Assembly (NCBI GenBank): GCA_007745835.1
Contig: CP036424.1
Span: 310,001 to 374,000 of the forward strand
Length of the DNA stretch: 64,000 bases
Reading direction: 5' to 3'
Origin: Planctomycetes bacterium MalM25
GTDB taxonomy: Bacteria > Planctomycetota > Planctomycetia > Pirellulales > Lacipirellulaceae
The position numbers and the translations under genes are program-made. A model generated the notes under the pieces. That model had not been told where the DNA came from. It saw only the letters and a list, made by a program, of their open reading frames with translations, and did not search any database. Below, in pieces: positions 1-9,250 of the stretch (position 1 is its first letter; the number at the start of each line of letters is the position of its first letter).

Positions 1-83
1 CCTCGAAGCGCTACGGCCGTCAGGCGGTCGCCGGGAAGAAGGACACCCAGCCCGTCAAAGAGCTTGAGCCGGCCGAGTCCTGA
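1..83 (+). CDS. C-terminal end of an unidentified protein (partial)
   Basis: The reading frame is open from the window edge to a TGA at 81-83 and encodes a charged tail ending in PVKELEPAES. The body of the gene lies outside the window, so the product cannot be named. A strong GC hairpin follows at once, as expected at the end of a transcription unit, and this is the main support for a real gene end here. Confidence 0.45.
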   Translation, partial: SKRYGRQAVAGKKDTQPVKELEPAES

Positions 84-84
84 C

Positions 85-119
85 GCCCCGGGGTCGCCCG
101 CGACGCGACCCCCCCGGGC
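85..119 (+). terminator. GC-rich hairpin after the first gene
   Basis: GGGGTCGC at 90-97 pairs with GCGACCCC at 105-112 around a 7-nt loop, and the outer GCCC/GGGC arms (85-88 and 116-119) can extend it. There is no T-tract, so it may be a factor-dependent end or an mRNA stabiliser. Confidence 0.4.
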
Positions 120-305
120 GACGGCCCGAGAATCGGCACGACCCGCAGCGTCGGGACGTGTGCAAGCAACTTGTCGGGAACCCCCGCAGGGTGCCGATCG
201 TCCCAAGGATTGATCCTCGGACTTCCGCCGCTGCGCGCGGCGTGAAGGGAATGCCCGGGGTTCCTCCCTGTGTGCTGCTAACTCCCCTCGCCAAGGCGTC
301 GCGCT

Positions 306-1883
306 ATGACCCGCCGTTTCTCGATTGCTCGCTCATTCATCGCGTTCGGACTCGCGGGGACGCTGTCCGTTTCGGGGGCGTGGGCCCAGGAAGGCGCCCC
401 GGTCGGCGACTTGACGCCGCAGGAGCAATTGCAGGCGCTTATCGAGCAGGGGCAGACGCAGTTCAACGAGGGGGATTTCGAGGCCGCCGCCACCTCGTTC
501 TCGACCGCGGTGAACGCTCTGGAACGGGCCGGCGCCTACGCCCCCGGGCCGCTGCTGCTGCGGGCGAAGGCGTACGCTCAGCTCGAGGAGTACGAGGCCG
601 CCCTTGAAGACCTCAAGAAGGCCCTCCAGTACGCTCAGAACCAGCCCGCCGTGATGCCCGAGATCCAGAACACGCGGGCGGAGGTCTACATGGAGTTCGA
701 CGCGTACCAGGCCGCCCTGCCCGACCTGCAAGCCGCCGTGCAAGCGAACCGGAGCAACCCGCAGTACCAATTCAATCTCGGCAAGGCGCTCGTGAAGCTG
801 GGCGGCGCGGATCAGGGAGAGAAGGCCCTCACCAAGTACCTCGACGCCGAGGTCGAGGGAGAAGAGGACCAGCGGGCCGAGGCTCTCCGCCTGCGTGGCC
901 AGGCCTACGGGGGCATGCGGAAGTTCGCCGAGGCGAACGCCGACATCGACGCCTCGCTCGTGATCGAGCCCGACAACTACGAGGCGTACTACACCCGGGC
1001 GCAGATCGCGCTGATCAAAGAGGATTACGCGGCCGCGGCGGGCGACCTCCGCGAGGCGATCGCGAAGTACGAGCCGGCCGATGAGGAGGACGACTTCCCC
1101 TTCGCGCAGGGCCACCTGACGCTCGCTTCGGCGCTCGAAGAGGCCGGCAAGGAGAAGGCCCGCGAGGACGACGACGCCGGCGCCGCCCAGGCCTACGCCG
1201 CCTGCGAGGCGGAGTGCGAGAAGCTGCTCGCGCTGATCGAGGAGGACGACGACCCCCGCACGCCGCAGACCAAGGCCGCCTCGCTGTTCCGCAAGGGCGT
1301 TGCGCAGCGGATGCAGGGCGAACTGGGCGACGCGGTCAAGGCGTTTAGCCTCGTGCTGGAGATCGACCCAAACTTCGGCGAGGCCTACTTCCGCCGGGGC
1401 ATTTGCTTCCACTTCATGGGCGAGGAGAAGCTGGCGATCCGCGACTTCGAGCAGGCCGCCAGCATCAACTTCGACAGCCCGCGGTCGAACCTGTGGAAGG
1501 GCATGTCGTGGGCGAAGCTCGGCGAGTACGACGAGGCGATCCGGGCGTACGGCGAGTCGATCGCCGTGAGCGACCGGTACACGCCCGCCTACGTGAACCG
1601 CGGCTTAGCGCACCTGGCCGACCAGGACTACGACAAGGCGATCGACGACTTCAACGAGGCGATCCGCCTCCAGCCGACCGAGGCCATGCACTACTACCGC
1701 CGGGGCAAGGCGCAGTCGCTCAAGGGCCTGCGGGACAAGGCGATTCAGTCGTTCATGAACGCCATCGAGTTCGACAGCCGGATGAGCGTCGCCTACGGCG
1801 ACCTGGCGAGCGAGCTGGACGCCAACGGGCAGTCGGCCCTCGCCAACGAGTACCGCCTGCGGGCGAACCAGCTCGGCCTCTGA
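306..1883 (+). CDS. Secreted tetratricopeptide-repeat protein
   Basis: This 525-residue protein has a clear signal peptide (Met-Thr-Arg-Arg, hydrophobic core, Ala-Trp-Ala cut site near residue 27). The rest is made of tandem TPR helices from about residue 35 to the end, with the usual A/G-x3-A-x6-A spacing, for example around 330-510. An acidic, lower-complexity stretch near residues 275-315 interrupts the array. TPRs are protein-binding scaffolds, so a periplasmic or surface assembly role is likely, but no partner can be named. No operon partner is visible; sdhC follows after about 250 bp with its own promoter-like sequence. Confidence 0.85.
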   Translation: MTRRFSIARSFIAFGLAGTLSVSGAWAQEGAPVGDLTPQEQLQALIEQGQTQFNEGDFEAAATSFSTAVNALERAGAYAPGPLLLRAKAYAQLEEYEAALEDLKKALQYAQNQPAVMPEIQNTRAEVYMEFDAYQAALPDLQAAVQANRSNPQYQFNLGKALVKLGGADQGEKALTKYLDAEVEGEEDQRAEALRLRGQAYGGMRKFAEANADIDASLVIEPDNYEAYYTRAQIALIKEDYAAAAGDLREAIAKYEPADEEDDFPFAQGHLTLASALEEAGKEKAREDDDAGAAQAYAACEAECEKLLALIEEDDDPRTPQTKAASLFRKGVAQRMQGELGDAVKAFSLVLEIDPNFGEAYFRRGICFHFMGEEKLAIRDFEQAASINFDSPRSNLWKGMSWAKLGEYDEAIRAYGESIAVSDRYTPAYVNRGLAHLADQDYDKAIDDFNEAIRLQPTEAMHYYRRGKAQSLKGLRDKAIQSFMNAIEFDSRMSVAYGDLASELDANGQSALANEYRLRANQLGL

Positions 1884-1953
1884 ACCGGCCGGGGCTTGCC
1901 GACGGATTAACACCGGTGGAAGGCGCAGCGACCGTTCGTCGCCCCCTTCCAGC

Positions 1954-1981
1954 TTGTCGTGCGGTCGCGCGGCCGTAATAC
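1954..1981 (+). promoter_or_regulatory. Candidate sigma70-type promoter for sdhCAB
   Basis: TTGTCG at 1954-1959 and TAATAC at 1976-1981 are separated by 16 bp. The pair lies about 155 bp upstream of the sdhC start in the TPR-sdhC gap. The assignment rests on consensus match only. Confidence 0.45.
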
Positions 1982-2134
1982 TCTGGTCCTCACGGTCTCG
2001 TGCGGTCCCGCCGCGCCGCCCGCGTGGTCCACGACGCCTTGGTTAAACCGGGCCGAGGGGAGCGGGTGGGTTAGCAGGGGGGGCGGCGCCGTGCAGGTCT
2101 CCGCCCGTCGCTTAGTCGAACCCAGGATCGGCCG

Positions 2135-2998
2135 GTGTCGTCTGCTGCCTCTCAGAGCCCACCCGAGCGTTCGTTCCTCGAGCGGCACGAGTTCCTCGTC
2201 CGCCGCCTGCACTCCCTGTCGGGCCTGATCCCGGTCGGCGCCTTCATGTGCGTCCACCTGGCGGTCAACGCGAGCGTGGTCAACGGGCCGGAGACGTTTC
2301 AAAACAGCGTCTACGGCATCCACGCGCTGGGCAAGCTGCTGCCGCTGGTCGAGTGGGCCTTCATCTTCCTGCCCCTGATCTTCCACGCCGTGATCGGGGT
2401 CTGGATCATCAAGGGGGGCCTGCCCAACTCGGGCGCGTACGCGTACGGCAGCAACATCCGCTACACGCTCCAGCGAGCGAGCGGCGTCGTGGCGTTGCTC
2501 TTTATCCTGTACCACGTCTTCCACATGCATGGCTGGTTCCATTGGGACTGGTGGCTGGCGATGGCCGAGCCGCTGGGGGGGCACCAGTTCCGCCCCTTCA
2601 ACGCCCCGTCGACCGCGGGGAAGGCGCTCCAGAACCCGCTGGTGATGATTTTCTACGCGGTGGGCGTGATCGCCTGCGTGTTCCACCTGGCCAACGGCCT
2701 GTGGACGATGGGCATCACCTGGGGCGTCTGGACCAGCCCCAAGGCGCAGAACCGGGCGCTCTATGCCTGCGGGGCGTTCGGCGCCGCGCTGCTGGCGGTC
2801 GGGCTGACCTCGATCGCCGGCATGGTCGCCGTCGGCTCGGGCGAGGGCTTCCAGAACGCTCGACAGATCGAAGACCAGATGTACGAAGCCCGCGTCGAGG
2901 CGGGCCTCGCGCCGGCCGATTCCCACAAGCGGGCGCACGAAGAAGACCACGCCGAGGGCGACGACGAGGCGCAGCCGGACCCCCCCGAGGCGGAGTGA
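2135..2998 (+). CDS. sdhC: Succinate dehydrogenase cytochrome b558 subunit
   Basis: This 287-residue membrane anchor begins at a GTG. It has five hydrophobic spans and histidines placed as in the di-heme b558 type of Bacillus/Wolinella-like complex II: MCVH in the first span, LIFHAVIG in the second, ILYHVFHMH in the third and CVFHLANG in the fourth. It passes electrons from the SdhB iron-sulfur centres to quinone at the membrane. The C-terminal ~45 residues are a charged, acidic tail that is long for the family. sdhA follows 51 bp downstream, giving the order sdhC-sdhA-sdhB. Confidence 0.92.
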   Translation: MSSAASQSPPERSFLERHEFLVRRLHSLSGLIPVGAFMCVHLAVNASVVNGPETFQNSVYGIHALGKLLPLVEWAFIFLPLIFHAVIGVWIIKGGLPNSGAYAYGSNIRYTLQRASGVVALLFILYHVFHMHGWFHWDWWLAMAEPLGGHQFRPFNAPSTAGKALQNPLVMIFYAVGVIACVFHLANGLWTMGITWGVWTSPKAQNRALYACGAFGAALLAVGLTSIAGMVAVGSGEGFQNARQIEDQMYEARVEAGLAPADSHKRAHEEDHAEGDDEAQPDPPEAE

Positions 2999-3049
2999 CC
3001 CACGTGGCGCTCAACCCAACCAACGCGACAACCTGCCGGAGCAGCGGCG

Positions 3050-5026
3050 ATGAGTGAACAACGAGTCTTGGTGGTCGGTGGCGGCCTGGCGGGCCTCGCC
3101 TGCACGATGAAGCTCGCCGAGCTGGGCGTGAAGGTCGATCTGATGAGCCTCGCCCCGGTGAAGCGCTCGCACAGCGCCTGCGCCCAGGGCGGCATCAACA
3201 GCGTCAACGGCCTCACCCGTCAGCAGGGCGACAACGAATGGAAGCACTTCGACGACACCGTCTACGGCGGTGACTTCCTCCAGCACCAGCCGCCGGTCAA
3301 GGAGATGACCGAGTGGGCGCCCCGGATCATCGACCTGATGGACCGCCTCGGCGTGCCGTTCAACCGGACGCAGGAGGGCTTCCGCGATCAACGCCGCTTC
3401 GGCGGCACGCTGTACAAGCGGACCGCTTTCGCCGGCGCCACGACCGGCCAGCAGCTCCTCTACGGCCTCGACGAGCAGGTCCGCCGCCGCAAGGCGGAGG
3501 GGCTCGTCAGCATGTACGAGGGGTGGGACTTCCTCGGCCCGGTGGTCGACGACCAGGGCCGCTGCCGCGGCGCAGTCGCCCAGAACCTGGTCACGATGCA
3601 GATCCGCACCTTCAAGGCGGACGCCGTCGTGGTCGCCTCGGGCGGGTGCGGCTTGCTGTACGGCCGCAGCACGATGTCGATGGCGTGCAACGGGTCGGCC
3701 GTCAGCCGCTGCGTGCAGTCGGGCGCGAAGTACGGCAACGGCGAGTTCATCCAGGTCCACCCCACCGCCATCCCCGGCGCCGACAAGCTCCGCCTGATGA
3801 GCGAATCGGCCCGCGGCGAAGGGGGCCGCGTGTGGGTCCCCCGCACGCCGCAGGATTCGCGGGCCGCGGCGGACATCCCCGACGACGAGCGGTACTACTT
3901 CCTCGAAGAGCGTTACCCGGAGTACGGCAACCTCGTGCCGCGCGACATCGCGACGCGCGAGATCTTCGACGTCTGCGTGAACGACGGGCTCTCGGTCGAG
4001 TCGGGCAAGCAGTGCGTCTACCTCGACCTCACGCACATCGAACGGAGCGAGCTCGATCGCAAGTTGGGCGGCATCCTCAACATCTACGAGAAGTTCACGG
4101 GCGAGAACCCGCGCGACTTCCCGATGAAGATCTTCCCCGCCGTCCACTACTCGATGGGCGGCATGTGGGCGGACTACGTCCGGACGGCCGAGGGGGGCCT
4201 CGACCCGGGCAACCCGGTCAACCAGCAGACGCACGTCCCCGGCCTCTACGCGATCGGCGAGTGCGATTACCACTACCATGGCGGCAACCGCCTGGGCGCC
4301 AACTCACTGCTCTCGTGCATCTTCACGGGCCTCTTCGTGGCGCCCGGCGTGAAGGCGGGCATCGAGTCGCTCGGCGCCGGCGCGACCGACGAGCAATTCG
4401 ACACGCTGCACCAGAAGACCCTCGCCGCCAAGCAGGCGGAGCACGACGCCCTGCTCAAGCAGGCGGGCGACGACGGCGAGAACCCGTACGAGATCCACCA
4501 CCTCCTCGGCGAGGAGATGACCAAGGCGGCGACCGTCGTTCGGCGGAACGATCAGATCGAGGCCGCCCTGGGCGTGGTCAACGACCTGGGCGAGCGCGCC
4601 AAGCGCTGCAGCCTGTCGGACACCGACGCCTGGACCAACCAGAACGTCGTGTTCACGAAGTCGCTGCGAGACATGTTCCCGCTCGCGAAAGCCCTGCTCA
4701 AAGGCGCGCTGGCCCGGGACGAGTGCCGCGGCGCCCACTTCAAGCCCGACTTCACGATGCCCGGCCTCACCTCCGAAGAGCCCGCCGAACGCCGCCGCCA
4801 GGCGGAGTCGTGGTGCGACGCGTTCGAGGAGAAGAACAAGAAGTGGCTGAAGAGCACGATCGCCACGTTCGACGACGCCGGCGAACCGACCATCAGCTAT
4901 GAAGAGGTCGACACCTCGCTGATCCCGCCCCGCCCCCGCCTGTACGGTTTGGTGGGCGCCGAGATGATCGAGGAAGTGTGGAAAGAACGCCAAGCCGTGA
5001 AAGAGGCCGAACCGGCCGCGGTTTAA
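3050..5026 (+). CDS. sdhA: Succinate dehydrogenase flavoprotein subunit
   Basis: This 658-residue subunit oxidises succinate to fumarate in the TCA cycle and feeds electrons to complex II. The N-terminal FAD fold is visible as VVGGGLAGLACTMK (residues 8-21). His41 in KRSHSACAQGG matches the histidine that binds FAD covalently. Active-site blocks follow: GEFIQVHPTAIPG near residue 240, RGEGGRVW near 260 and HYSMGGMW near 370. The Ala-rich C-terminal part with a helical bundle is typical. It sits between sdhC and sdhB on the same strand. The length and motifs fit the Bacillus-type SdhA/FrdA. Confidence 0.97.
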   Translation: MSEQRVLVVGGGLAGLACTMKLAELGVKVDLMSLAPVKRSHSACAQGGINSVNGLTRQQGDNEWKHFDDTVYGGDFLQHQPPVKEMTEWAPRIIDLMDRLGVPFNRTQEGFRDQRRFGGTLYKRTAFAGATTGQQLLYGLDEQVRRRKAEGLVSMYEGWDFLGPVVDDQGRCRGAVAQNLVTMQIRTFKADAVVVASGGCGLLYGRSTMSMACNGSAVSRCVQSGAKYGNGEFIQVHPTAIPGADKLRLMSESARGEGGRVWVPRTPQDSRAAADIPDDERYYFLEERYPEYGNLVPRDIATREIFDVCVNDGLSVESGKQCVYLDLTHIERSELDRKLGGILNIYEKFTGENPRDFPMKIFPAVHYSMGGMWADYVRTAEGGLDPGNPVNQQTHVPGLYAIGECDYHYHGGNRLGANSLLSCIFTGLFVAPGVKAGIESLGAGATDEQFDTLHQKTLAAKQAEHDALLKQAGDDGENPYEIHHLLGEEMTKAATVVRRNDQIEAALGVVNDLGERAKRCSLSDTDAWTNQNVVFTKSLRDMFPLAKALLKGALARDECRGAHFKPDFTMPGLTSEEPAERRRQAESWCDAFEEKNKKWLKSTIATFDDAGEPTISYEEVDTSLIPPRPRLYGLVGAEMIEEVWKERQAVKEAEPAAV

Positions 5027-5098
5027 TCCCAAACGACCCCGCTCTCAAGCAGCTCGCAAAACCCAACCCGATCCCGGCGGCCGCGTGGCCGAACCCTC

Positions 5099-5950
5099 AT
5101 GATCGCCCCGAATAAAGACCTGGCGAAGCCCGCCACCTTCGACGTCCGCGTGCTCCGCCAGGCCGGCCCCGGCAGGGAGAGCAAGTGGGAACGGTTCCGC
5201 ATCCCGTACGAGCCGAACCTGAACGTCATCAGCGTGCTGCAGAAGATCGCCCGCATGGCGAAGACGGCCGCCGGCGAGAAGACGGCCCCCGTCGCCTGGG
5301 ACTGCAACTGCCTCGAGGAGGTCTGCGGCGCCTGCACGATGGTCATCAACGGCCGCGTGCGGCAGAGCTGCTCCGCCCTGGTCGATCGCCTGCTCGAAGA
5401 GAAGCCGGGCGAGATCGAGCTGCGGCCGATGTCGAAGTTCCCCGTGCTCCGCGACCTGGTGGTCGATCGCCAGCGGATGTTCCGGGCGCTGGAGCGCGTT
5501 GATGCCTGGGTGCCGGTCGATGACTACCTCGACCGCGGACCCGGCCCGAAGGAGTCGCAGGAGGCCCAAGAGGGTCGTTACCCCCTGTCGGAGTGCATGA
5601 CCTGCGGCTGCTGCCTCGAGGCGTGTCCGCAGTACACGAAGGTTGAGCTCACCCGCGAGCCGGGCGAGACCGACGACGCCTTCGAGGCCCGCCGCCAAGC
5701 GGCTCACGACGGCTCGTTCCTCGGAGCCCAGGCGATCAGCCAAGCCGTGCTGTTCAACGACCACGGCACCGGCAAGATGCTCGGCGACGAGCGGATGGAG
5801 GCCCTCATGGGCCCCGGCGGTGTGCACGCCTGTGGCAACTCGCAGAACTGCGTGGCGGTCTGCCCGAAGGAGATCCCGCTCACCACCTCGATCGCCCGCG
5901 CCGGGCGGCAGGTGACGGTCTACTCGATCAAGAAGTTTTTCGATCGCTGA
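5099..5950 (+). CDS. sdhB: Succinate dehydrogenase iron-sulfur subunit
   Basis: This 283-residue electron-transfer subunit lies between SdhA and SdhC in the complex. The plant-ferredoxin-type [2Fe-2S] cysteines are seen in DCNCLEEVCGACTM (about residues 64-77) and RQSCSAL. The [4Fe-4S] set is ECMTCGCCLEACPQ (about 165-178), and the [3Fe-4S] set includes NCVAVCPKEIPL near 253. It starts 72 bp after sdhA and closes the sdhCAB cluster; a bidirectional hairpin follows. Confidence 0.96.
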   Translation: MIAPNKDLAKPATFDVRVLRQAGPGRESKWERFRIPYEPNLNVISVLQKIARMAKTAAGEKTAPVAWDCNCLEEVCGACTMVINGRVRQSCSALVDRLLEEKPGEIELRPMSKFPVLRDLVVDRQRMFRALERVDAWVPVDDYLDRGPGPKESQEAQEGRYPLSECMTCGCCLEACPQYTKVELTREPGETDDAFEARRQAAHDGSFLGAQAISQAVLFNDHGTGKMLGDERMEALMGPGGVHACGNSQNCVAVCPKEIPLTTSIARAGRQVTVYSIKKFFDR

Positions 5951-6028
5951 GGAGCACGGGCCTTCATTCAGGAACAGGGAGGTCGCCCTCCCCATTCCAG
6001 CCGGCTCCCTGAAGCGGCGCATGCGAAG

Positions 6029-6052
6029 CGGCGGCCCGACATCGGACCGCCG
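6029..6052. terminator. Bidirectional hairpin between convergent genes
   Basis: CGGCGGCCCG at 6029-6038 pairs with CGGACCGCCG at 6043-6052 over a 4-nt loop, with one non-Watson-Crick position. It lies between the ends of sdhB (plus) and the Gly/Tyr-rich gene (minus) and could stop transcription from both sides. No T-run is present. Confidence 0.5.
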
Positions 6053-6080
6053 CACGCGTTGACGAGTTGTTGGCCGCGGC

Positions 6081-6425
6081 TCAGAAGCCGAAGCCGATGC
6101 TGATCCCGCGGCCGCCGTAGACCCCGCCACGGTAGCCACCTCGGTAGCCGCTACGGTAACCATAGGCGGCTGCGCGGTGGCCGTAGTTCACTGGGGCGTA
6201 GACGACCGGCCGGGCGACCACGACGGGGCGTGGCGCGTAGCCATAGCCGTAGCCACCACCGCCGTAATAGGCCCCATAGCCGCCGCCGTACCCACCGTAC
6301 CCGCCGTAGGGTCGGCAGCCACGGGCCTCGGCTTCGGATGCGGAGCCGAGCGTGAAGCCGGCGGTGGCGAGGACGGCGCAGGCGAGCAGGGCTCGTCGGG
6401 CGTAGCGTTTCGTTTTCTGGATCAT
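6081..6425 (-). CDS. Small secreted glycine/tyrosine-rich protein
   Basis: This 114-residue protein has a signal peptide (MIQKTKRYARR start, hydrophobic stretch, cleavage near the Ala-Glu-Ala-Arg at 31-35). The mature part is almost entirely Gly, Tyr, Arg and Pro in GGYGG, GYGYGYAPRP and YRGGYRGG blocks. Such composition occurs in many small planctomycete envelope proteins; the function is unknown. It is convergent with sdhB and followed by a shared hairpin. No enzyme motif is seen. Confidence 0.7.
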   Translation of the reverse strand: MIQKTKRYARRALLACAVLATAGFTLGSASEAEARGCRPYGGYGGYGGGYGAYYGGGGYGYGYAPRPVVVARPVVYAPVNYGHRAAAYGYRSGYRGGYRGGVYGGRGISIGFGF

Positions 6426-7184
6426 GCGAGTGTTCGCCTCCGTGGAGAGCGACGCCTTGGCAGGGCGTCAGGGGGGAGCGGCTGAGGGCCGCGTGCGGGT
6501 TGTGCCGAATCCTCTACCTCGCAGACGGCACGCCGAATCCAGTGGCGGGGCGCAAGTCCTTTGGTGGAATGTTATTACGTCGTTTTGGAGAAGGCGGTGG
6601 GTCGAGAGGCGTTTAGAAAAGAAGTCGTAAGGATGACACTGAGATGTCTAAGTGACACGTATTTGCCCAGGCCAAGGCCGAATCGATTGGCACGGTGCTT
6701 GCAATAGGTATTGGCGTCAGCAGGTAACCCACCTGGTCCCAGCGATTTGAATTGGGCCGGAATGAGAAGAGGCGCTCAGGGGCCGGCGGACGAAGAGGCT
6801 TACGCAACGGTTAACGAAATCCTAGCAGAGAAGAGGTTACGACCCATTCTGAGCCGCCGTACCTCCTAATGGGTCGGCACGGTTTTCGTTCAACCTAGGC
6901 GGGTTCGGGGTCTTTGGAACAGGCGACCCCGACCCGCCTGTTGCGTTTTAATGCGCATCGTTTTTGAACACTCGGCCTATTTGCGGCATAATTGATCAGC
7001 CCGGCTCGTACTCCTTTCGTCAGTCCCTTGGTTGTTCGCTGGGGTTCCATAAACAACGAAACCGGGTCGATGGAGTCGGGCTTTCGTGACTTACCCCCCG
7101 GTCTCCGCCTAGAATCAAGGTTCGCCAGGGCGGTTGGATGATCGGCTGGTGGCCCCTTTTCCTGAGTTCGAGGGATAGCGAAGC
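6426..7184. other. Gene-free stretch with inverted repeats
   Basis: No convincing gene is seen in these ~760 bases. Two inverted repeats stand out. GACCCATT (6841-6848) pairs with AATGGGTC (6868-6875). GGCGGGTTCGGGGTC (6898-6912) pairs with GACCCCGACCCGCC (6925-6938) with one bulge. The part from about 6560 to 6840 is noticeably more AT-rich than the genes. Confidence 0.5.
7086..7115 (+). promoter_or_regulatory. Candidate promoter for the DUF1549-DUF1501 pair
   Basis: GTGACT at 7086-7091 and TAGAAT at 7110-7115 are 18 bp apart, about 70 bp before the DUF1549 gene start. The -10 element is good and the -35 is weak. Confidence 0.35.
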
Positions 7185-9095
7185 ATGGCCCAGCTCCAAC
7201 GAGCATGGCGAGGGTTGGCACGGCGGGCTTGGATGGCCGGCCTGGCGCTGGCGGTCTTGGTTCCCCAGGCCGACGCCGCTTCGGTGCAGGACGCCGAGGT
7301 CACCGCCGCGATCGACAGCGCGTTGAGGACCTCCTGGCGGGACGCGAGCGCGGCGCCCTCGAAGCCCGCCCCCGACGGCGCTTGGGCGCGACGGGCCTAC
7401 CTCGACCTGATCGGCCGCGTGCCGACGATCGACGAGCTGCGCGCCTTCGTGTCGCAGCCGCGCAGCGATCGCCACGCCTGGCTGGTCGATCACTTGCTCG
7501 GCGACACTTACAAGGAGGAGCGCGCCCGCTGGCGAGCGACCGAGTGGTCCAACCTGCTGGTCGGCCGGACCGGGGGCGATCGCAACTCGCTCGTGATCCG
7601 CGATCCGTTTGAGGATTACCTCCGCGAGGCGTTCGCCACCAACCGCCCCTTCGACGAGCTGATGCATGAGCTGGTCAGCGCGACCGGCAGCGTCCGCCCC
7701 GACGACGACGACTTCAACCCGGCCGCCAACTTCCTCGCCGACAAGATGGCGGAGGGGGGCGTGCAGGCCACGGCGAAGACGGCCCAGGTCTTCCTCGGCA
7801 TGTCGGTGCAATGCACCCAGTGCCACAACCACCCGTTCAATGAGGGCAAGCAGAACCAGTTCTGGGAGCTGAACGCCTTCTTCCGCCAGACGCGCGTCGA
7901 GCGGCTGCGCGAGGACGAGGACGACCGCCCCAAGGCGCGGATCGCCAACCGCGACTTCTACGGCGAGGGACGCGGCCCGATGTCGGCCGTCTCGTTCACG
8001 CCGGGCCAGGCCGACGCGGCGGAGACCTACTACGAGCTCCGCAACGGCAAGCTGAAGGTCGCTTACCCGGTCTTCGTCGACGGCACGGCGCTCGCCGACG
8101 TGTACGAAGAGCGCGGCCTCGACTACGGCGACAGCGGCCGGCTCGACAAGGTGAATCGCCGCGAGGAGCTCGCCAACCTGATCGCCGACTCGCCCGACTT
8201 GGCGAACGCCGCGGTGAACCGGGAATGGGGGCGGTTCTTCGGCTACGGCTTCACGCGCCCCGTCGAGGACATGGGCCCGCACAACCCCCCCTCGCACCCC
8301 GAGCTGATGGAGACCCTGGCGGACGCGTTCCGCGAGTCGGGCTACGACCTCGACCGCCTGGCGCGTTGGATCGTCCTCAGCGAGGCGTACCGGCTCGACA
8401 GCCGCGCGGGGCGCTCGAACCTCGACGACGATCCGGTCTTGGGCGTCACGCCGCAGTACTCACGGTTCTATCTCCGGCAGCTCTCGGCGGAGCAGATCTT
8501 CGATTCGCTCATGGCCGCGACTCGCGCCGACGAGGCCCTCGATGACGAACGACGCGACGCGACCCGCAGCCGCTGGCTCCGGCAGTTCACCACCGCCTTC
8601 GGCAACGACGAGAACGGCGAGGCGACGAGCTTCAACGGCTCGATCCCGCAGATGCTCGCGATGATGAACAGCGACCTGATGCGTCAGGCGACCGACCTGA
8701 AGTGGGCCGACTGGAGCGAGGCGAAGCCGGCGGACGGCGCGCCCATGATGAGCCAAGGGAGCGGTTCCAAGATGATGGGCAGCGGGACCAAAATGATGGG
8801 GAGCGGCACGAAGTCGGGCAGCGGAACGAAGCGTGGCGGCGGCTCCGAGTCCTACGCCAAGGGTTCCGGCAAACGGCCCGCGGGCTTCCTGTCGTCGGTC
8901 GCGGCGGACCCGTCGCTGAGCAACGCCCAGCGCGTTGAGCGCCTGTACCTCGCGGCGCTCGCCCGCAAGCCGGACCGCCGCGAGCTGGCGGTCTGCAACA
9001 AGCTGCTGGTCGCCCGCGAAGGGGACGCCGCCGAAGCGCTCCGCGACGTCTGGTGGGCGCTGCTCAACAGCAACGAGTTCATCCTACAGCACTGA
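7185..9095 (+). CDS. DUF1549/DUF1553 (PSCyt2/PSD1-type) secreted protein
   Basis: This 636-residue protein has an N-terminal signal segment ending near AQA-like ADA at about residue 31. The DUF1549 block holds WARRAYLDLIGRVPT near residue 66 and a CTQCH motif at Cys210-His214 that matches a c-type heme attachment site. The DUF1553 block follows (VNREWGRFFGYGF near 344, ending WWALLNSNEFILQH). Such genes are abundant in Planctomycetes and are nearly always followed by a DUF1501 gene, as here. The biochemical role is not established. A Gly-Ser-Thr-Lys-Met repeat tract (8745-8832) interrupts the DUF1553 region. Confidence 0.9.
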   Translation: MAQLQRAWRGLARRAWMAGLALAVLVPQADAASVQDAEVTAAIDSALRTSWRDASAAPSKPAPDGAWARRAYLDLIGRVPTIDELRAFVSQPRSDRHAWLVDHLLGDTYKEERARWRATEWSNLLVGRTGGDRNSLVIRDPFEDYLREAFATNRPFDELMHELVSATGSVRPDDDDFNPAANFLADKMAEGGVQATAKTAQVFLGMSVQCTQCHNHPFNEGKQNQFWELNAFFRQTRVERLREDEDDRPKARIANRDFYGEGRGPMSAVSFTPGQADAAETYYELRNGKLKVAYPVFVDGTALADVYEERGLDYGDSGRLDKVNRREELANLIADSPDLANAAVNREWGRFFGYGFTRPVEDMGPHNPPSHPELMETLADAFRESGYDLDRLARWIVLSEAYRLDSRAGRSNLDDDPVLGVTPQYSRFYLRQLSAEQIFDSLMAATRADEALDDERRDATRSRWLRQFTTAFGNDENGEATSFNGSIPQMLAMMNSDLMRQATDLKWADWSEAKPADGAPMMSQGSGSKMMGSGTKMMGSGTKSGSGTKRGGGSESYAKGSGKRPAGFLSSVAADPSLSNAQRVERLYLAALARKPDRRELAVCNKLLVAREGDAAEALRDVWWALLNSNEFILQH

Positions 9096-9181
9096 TTCTC
9101 CGGGCGGTCTCGGCTTGGCTTCGCCAAGACCTCGCCGCGCGACGACAACCGAACGACTGAAAGACACGGACAGCACTTTTA

Positions 9182-9212
9182 CTGTGGGAGGCGTCGGAGA
9201 CGCCTCCCACAG
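9182..9212. repeat. Perfect 14-bp inverted repeat (dispersed-repeat type)
   Basis: CTGTGGGAGGCGTC at 9182-9195 and GACGCCTCCCACAG at 9199-9212 form a perfect stem with a 3-nt GGA loop. From memory this GTGGGAGGCGTC palindrome resembles dispersed hairpins in planctomycete genomes. It lies 38 bp before the DUF1501 start, inside the probable transcript. Confidence 0.7.
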
Positions 9213-9250
9213 AATCGATCGAACGCGACCCAACCCCAACCGAGGCGACG

